Shown here piece after piece: positions 6,001-8,829 of a stretch of 8,829 bases of DNA. The notes below the pieces were generated by a model. The model was given only the letters and a program-made list of their open reading frames with translations, was not told the origin of the DNA and searched no databases. A program made the translations under genes and the position numbers. Source of the stretch: a bacterium (GTDB lineage: Bacteria; Verrucomicrobiota; Verrucomicrobiae; JAJYAR01); the NCBI GenBank assembly GCA_021779435.1, contig JAJYAR010000077.1:1-8829 (forward strand), in the 5' to 3' direction. Each line of letters opens with the position of its first letter. Within the stretch, counting starts at the first letter, position 1.

Positions 6001-6805
6001 CGAACCGGGGGTGCAGTGCCGAGAGCTTGACCGAGACGCCGGCACGACGGCGAAGCCGATCCTCCGGGTGCGTCGGCGCCGTCGCGGCGCCGGCCGTGGG
6101 TTCGGCGGCGGCGATGGCGGCGATCGCGCCGGCATAGGCGTCGAAATAGCGCTTCGCCTCCGCGGCGGTGAGCGCCGCCTCGCCGAGCATGTCGTACGAA
6201 TGGCGGTAGCCGCGCCCTCTGGCGGAGCGGGCGCGCACAAGCGCCTGCTCGATCGTCTTTCCCAGGACGAACTGTTCCCCGAGCATGCGCATCGCGGTGT
6301 CGATCGCGGCGCGGACCAGGGGTTCGCCGCCGCGCGCAATCGCCCGGGTGACGGCGGCCGTCAGGCCGGTCTCGCTGTGGGTGGCCGACAGCTTTCCGGT
6401 GAGCAGCAGGCCCCAGGCGGCGGCGTTGAGAAAGACCGAGCGGCTGGGGCCGATGTGCGCACGCCAGTCGCCGCGGGCGAGCTTGTCGCGGATCAGCGCA
6501 TCGGCGGTGGCGGCGTCCGGAATGCGCAGCAGCGACTCGGCGAGACACAGCAGCGCGACGCCTTCCTGGCTGGACAGGGAAAACTCGCGCATCATGGCGT
6601 CGACGCCGTGGGCATGGCTGCGCTGGGCGCGCAAGGCCCGGATCAGCGCCTGCGCCGGTTCGCGCGCCGCCGCAACCTGGGCGGCGGACAGGGGGTTGCG
6701 CTGCAGCAGTTCGGCGACGCATTCCGCCTCCGGGCGGAGCGCGGCGGCGCGGATCCCGACGCGCAGGGCGGGCAGGGAAGACTCCGGGAAAGGTAAGATC
6801 GCCAT
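3020..6805 (-). CDS. putA: Bifunctional proline utilization protein PutA (proline dehydrogenase / P5C dehydrogenase), long form without DNA-binding domain
   Basis: PutA oxidises proline to glutamate: an FAD proline dehydrogenase makes pyrroline-5-carboxylate, which is channelled to an NAD-dependent aldehyde dehydrogenase. The 1261-residue protein has an N-terminal helical arm and the dehydrogenase barrel (about 190-510), with VSVKLSALHPRFE (K260), DAEE (D301), RLVKGAYWDREIKRAQ and YLVRRLLENGANSSF (Y488, R491, R492). An Ala-rich linker (about 550-610) follows. The P5C dehydrogenase (about 610-1040) has SPWNFPLAIF, FTGSTETA, general-base E825 (AETGG) and nucleophile C859 (SAGQRCS). A C-terminal ALDH-like domain ends in TVNTAAAGGNAALM. 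It lacks the ribbon-helix-helix repressor domain of E. coli PutA, so it should not repress its own gene. The ATG at 6805 gives a normal N-terminus with a weak Shine-Dalgarno; an upstream in-frame ATG at 6844 would overlap scpA. No putP is visible nearby. Confidence 0.97.
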   Translation of the reverse strand: MAILPFPESSLPALRVGIRAAALRPEAECVAELLQRNPLSAAQVAAAREPAQALIRALRAQRSHAHGVDAMMREFSLSSQEGVALLCLAESLLRIPDAATADALIRDKLARGDWRAHIGPSRSVFLNAAAWGLLLTGKLSATHSETGLTAAVTRAIARGGEPLVRAAIDTAMRMLGEQFVLGKTIEQALVRARSARGRGYRHSYDMLGEAALTAAEAKRYFDAYAGAIAAIAAAEPTAGAATAPTHPEDRLRRRAGVSVKLSALHPRFESLQEDRVRRELLPRIRELCRLARKHGLALDLDAEEGERLEPLLDIVEQLAFDPKLADWNGLGVAVQAYQKRALPVIDWLAALARESGRRIGVRLVKGAYWDREIKRAQVEGLADYPVYTRKAHTDAAYLVCARRLLDHGDHLFPQFATHNALTLCLILQMTAAAGIAPDSGRFEFQCLHGMGEALYDRVLGAKATGPVPAGLACRIYAPVGRHETLLPYLVRRLLENGANSSFVRRIVDASVEIDHLLEDPFATARQAEGTPHPAIPLPAHITAPRRNASGVDLHDPGAAAVLRAAVDRGAERAGVHAVEAILARAPAKAGAEAHGEAAATAADASGRRTIHNPARHDEIVGTVREADAAEIDAAFAAAADSIWLKTEAGERAAVLEAAADALESCRDEFLALAIREAGKTLGAAIAEVREAVDACRYYAQQLHSTDAGSTGSPIGTVVAISPWNFPLAIFVGQVAAALAAGNPVLAKPAEQTPLIAARAVRCLHAAGVPRSALQLLPGDGAVGAMLVRDVRVHAVLFTGSTETARDVDRAVATLPTHRDRILVAETGGLNAMIVDASAQPEQVVLDALRSAFDSAGQRCSALRILCLQEEIAGPMLEMPLGAAVELRVGDPAALANDIGPVIDGAARAALDAHLASFPAKRVLARIPLSAECAEGNFFSPAIVALESVDELAREAFGPILHVLRYRRADLGTLVEALNATGYALTCGIQSRVDETVAAIAAGIEAGNVYANRNMIGAAIGMQPFGGHGLSGTGPKMGGPWIVRRLRREAAAPVDAANPQACIARWGAHRESGAPTALHDFQRWLSTDGRHELAQICAEYAACTPIGCRVDLPAPTGEHNLLRYRPLGRILCLGSGHRLAGRGVLAQLAAVLATDNRALLLADARSRAVLSGIPASVWMNIDWVEDWGRESFEAALFEGDDGRAHNLRWLLARRPGRRVALVRPSAEERYALDRLVTEQTITVNTAAAGGNAALMSLSGDGT

Positions 6806-6828
6806 TACGCACCAGAGTCTATCCCGCG

Positions 6829-7746
6829 ATGAGCCAGGAAACACCCCCCATCTCCAGCGCCGGCCCCGGCGCGGCCGCCGATGCCGGCGCCGCGATCGGC
6901 GTCATGCTGGAAAACCCGCCGCCCGACGAAGCCGTCGACGCGACCAATCCGCAGGTCGTCGACGGCCTGGCGTTCGCGCGGCTGTACGGCGAGCCGCTGT
7001 TCGAACTGCCCCAGGACCTCTACATCCCGCCCGACGCGCTCGAGGTGTTCCTCGAAGCCTTCGAGGGACCGCTCGACCTGCTCCTGTACTTGATCCGTCG
7101 CCAGCATTTCAACGTGCTGGACATCCCGATGGCGCGCCTGACCGAGCAGTATCTGCTCTACGTCGAGCAGATCCGGGCGCACAATCTGGAACTGGCCGCC
7201 GAATATCTGCTGATGGCGGCGATGCTCATCGAGATCAAGTCGCGGATGCTGCTGCCCGCGCGCAAGGCCGACACCGGCGAAGAGGTGGAGGATCCGCGCG
7301 CCGAACTCGTCCGCCGCCTGATCGAATACGAGCGCATCAAGCTGGCGGCGGTGCATCTCGACGAGCATCCGCGGATCGGGCGCGACTTCCTGCGTGCGCT
7401 GGTGACGATCGAGCAGACCGTCGCGCCGCGCCATCCCGATGTCGAGATGGCCGACCTGCAGCGCGCCTGGCGCGACATCCTGCGCCGTTCCAAGCTGCAT
7501 TCGCACCACCGCGTCGCCCGGGAGGAGTTGTCCGTGCGCGAGCACATGAGCATCATCCTGCGCCGCCTGCAGACATCGCGGTTCGTCGAGTTCGCGGACC
7601 TGTTCGATCCGGACAAGGGGACGGCGGTGGTCGTCGTCCACTTCATCGCGCTGCTGGAGTTGACGCGTGAAGGGCTGGTGGCGCTGACGCAGGCTGCGCC
7701 GTTCGCGCCGATGTACGTGCGGCTCGCCTACGCGGCGGCGAACTGA
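6829..7746 (+). CDS. scpA: Segregation and condensation protein A (ScpA), kleisin of the SMC complex
   Basis: ScpA bridges the two heads of the SMC ATPase and, with ScpB, compacts and helps segregate the chromosome. The 305-residue product contains the diagnostic N-terminal helix FLEAFEGPLDLLLYLIRR (about 74-91). The central ELAAEYLLMAAMLIEIKSRM (121-140) and DPRAELVRRLIEYERIKLA (155-173) follow. The C-terminal winged helix (about 262-300) reads VVVVHFIALLELTREGLVAL. Residues 1-40 are low-complexity Ala/Pro/Gly and not conserved, so the true start could be ATG 6904 (residue 26). Neither start has a strong Shine-Dalgarno. It is divergent from putA with only 23 bp between the two ATGs. scpB is not next to it. 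ilvD follows on the same strand after 60 bp, with no clear terminator between, so read-through is possible. Confidence 0.95.
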   Translation: MSQETPPISSAGPGAAADAGAAIGVMLENPPPDEAVDATNPQVVDGLAFARLYGEPLFELPQDLYIPPDALEVFLEAFEGPLDLLLYLIRRQHFNVLDIPMARLTEQYLLYVEQIRAHNLELAAEYLLMAAMLIEIKSRMLLPARKADTGEEVEDPRAELVRRLIEYERIKLAAVHLDEHPRIGRDFLRALVTIEQTVAPRHPDVEMADLQRAWRDILRRSKLHSHHRVAREELSVREHMSIILRRLQTSRFVEFADLFDPDKGTAVVVVHFIALLELTREGLVALTQAAPFAPMYVRLAYAAAN

Positions 7747-7791
7747 CCGCCCCCGAACGCGCGCCGGACCCCCGGAAATCGATTCACCATT

Positions 7792-7799
7792 GGGAGGAG
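7792..7799 (+). promoter_or_regulatory. Strong ribosome binding site of ilvD
   Basis: gggaggag lies seven bases before the ATG at 7807. It is the strongest Shine-Dalgarno I see in the window. It fixes the ilvD start and suggests high translation. Confidence 0.85.
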
Positions 7800-7806
7800 T
7801 GATCCT

Positions 7807-8829
7807 ATGCCCGCCTATCGTTCCAAGACTTCCACCTCCGGCCGCAACATGGCGGGGGCCCGCTCGCTGTGGCGCGCCACCGGGATGCGCGACGCCGATT
7901 TCGACAAGCCGATCATCGCGGTCGCCAATTCGTTCACCCAGTTCGTTCCCGGTCACGTCCATCTGAAGGACCTGGGCCAGCTGGTCGCCCGCGCGATCGA
8001 GGCCGCCGGCGGCGTCGCCAAGGAATTCAACACCATCGCGATCGATGACGGCATCGCGATGGGCCACGATGGCATGCTGTATTCCCTGCCGAGCCGGGAC
8101 CTCATCGCCGATTCCGTCGAGTACATGGCCAATGCCCACTGTGCCGATGCGCTGGTCTGCATTTCCAACTGCGACAAGATCACGCCCGGGATGCTGATGG
8201 CCGCGATGCGGCTGAACATCCCCGCGGTGTTCGTGTCCGGCGGCCCGATGGAGGCCGGCAAGACGCGGCTCGCGCCGCACAAGCTCGACCTGATCGACGC
8301 GATGATCATCGCCGCCGATCCGAAGGCGAGCGATGCCGAGGTGGCGGACTACGAGCGCAGCGCCTGTCCGACCTGCGGTTCGTGCTCGGGGATGTTCACC
8401 GCCAACTCGATGAACTGCCTCACCGAGGCGCTGGGGCTGTCGCTGCCGGGCAACGGCAGCCTGCTCGCGACGCACGTCGATCGCAAGCAGCTGTTCGTGC
8501 GCGCCGGGCAGATCATCGTCGATCTCTGCCGCCGCTATTACCAGGAGGACGACGCGTCGGTGCTGCCGCGCAACATTGCGGGCCGGCCGGCGTTCGAGAA
8601 TGCCATGGCCCTGGACATCGCCATGGGCGGCTCGACCAACACGATCCTGCACCTGCTCGCCGCGGCCCAGGAAGCGGAGCTGGATTTCGACATGCGCGCG
8701 ATCGATGCGCTGTCGCGGCGCGTGCCCAATCTGTGCAAGGTCGCGCCGTCGAGCCACTATCACATGGAGGACGTCCACCGTGCCGGCGGCGTCATGGCGA
8801 TTCTCGGGGAGCTGGCCCGTGCCGGGCTG
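7807..8829 (+). CDS. ilvD: Dihydroxy-acid dehydratase IlvD, N-terminal part, 3' end outside window
   Basis: IlvD is a cytoplasmic iron-sulfur enzyme that dehydrates 2,3-dihydroxyisovalerate and 2,3-dihydroxy-3-methylvalerate to the 2-keto acids leading to valine, leucine and isoleucine. The visible 341 residues are slightly more than half of the roughly 615 usual for the E. coli-type enzyme. They start [21 protein letters not shown], which aligns with E. coli [21 protein letters not shown] as I recall it. Metal-binding D81, cluster Cys C122 with D123 and the lysine K124 ([12 protein letters not shown]), and [11 protein letters not shown] (C187, C190, C193) are present. [25 protein letters not shown] and [12 protein letters not shown] follow near the window end. 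No frameshift or missing key residue is seen. The gene lies 60 bp after scpA on the same strand. It may have its own promoter in that gap, but I see no convincing hexamers, and no leader-peptide attenuator fits there. Confidence 0.98.
   Translation, partial: MPAYRSKTSTSGRNMAGARSLWRATGMRDADFDKPIIAVANSFTQFVPGHVHLKDLGQLVARAIEAAGGVAKEFNTIAIDDGIAMGHDGMLYSLPSRDLIADSVEYMANAHCADALVCISNCDKITPGMLMAAMRLNIPAVFVSGGPMEAGKTRLAPHKLDLIDAMIIAADPKASDAEVADYERSACPTCGSCSGMFTANSMNCLTEALGLSLPGNGSLLATHVDRKQLFVRAGQIIVDLCRRYYQEDDASVLPRNIAGRPAFENAMALDIAMGGSTNTILHLLAAAQEAELDFDMRAIDALSRRVPNLCKVAPSSHYHMEDVHRAGGVMAILGELARAGL

Noticed and set aside
4067..6796. A 909-codon open frame on the + strand, opposite putA
   Set aside because: It is a stop-poor mirror of putA codon use in GC-rich DNA. 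The protein is Arg/Gly-rich with no recognisable domain, while the - strand gives a complete PutA.
7747..7791. Terminator or attenuator between scpA and ilvD
   Set aside because: Only a four-base stem (ccgg/ccgg) is visible, with no T run and no leader peptide rich in Ile, Leu or Val codons.
6805..8778. A 657-codon open frame on the - strand opposite scpA and ilvD
   Set aside because: It runs antisense through two unrelated, well-conserved genes, has no domain I recognise, and is explained by GC-rich codon mirroring.

Overview
The window is GC-rich with strong G/C preference at third codon positions, and it carries mostly housekeeping genes. The DnaK, DnaJ, Hsp15, ScpA, PutA and IlvD proteins all look proteobacterial, and the ScpA and IlvD sequences are most like those I know from Betaproteobacteria. 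That placement is an inference from remembered family sequences, not from a search.

Layout, left to right. The + strand opens with the 3' end of dnaK, which has an in-frame TAG 15 bases from the window edge. A 169-bp gap with three successive hairpins follows, then a complete dnaJ with a likely intrinsic terminator. Converging on dnaJ from the - strand is hslR (Hsp15, a ribosome-rescue S4 protein). All three genes belong to the protein-quality-control and heat-shock toolkit. Next is a 300-bp gene-poor stretch containing an AT-rich palindrome. It leads into a small + strand gene for a predicted exported protein with three CX6C repeats spaced exactly 36 residues apart. I do not recognise this protein, and it is the most novel item in the window. 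After a GC-rich hairpin comes a large - strand putA (proline to glutamate, two-enzyme fusion). Divergent from it, with start codons only 23 bp apart, is scpA (chromosome condensation kleisin). Downstream of scpA, with a very strong ribosome binding site, is the 5' part of ilvD (branched-chain amino acid synthesis), cut by the window end.

The genes do not form one pathway. dnaK-dnaJ is a chaperone pair, with hslR functionally close to it. putA, scpA and ilvD are independent core functions. I see no mobile element, CRISPR array, rRNA, tRNA or defence system. The parts not explained by ordinary core genes are the small repeat protein with its upstream regulatory-looking DNA, the hairpin series between dnaK and dnaJ, and the interrupted dnaK reading frame.
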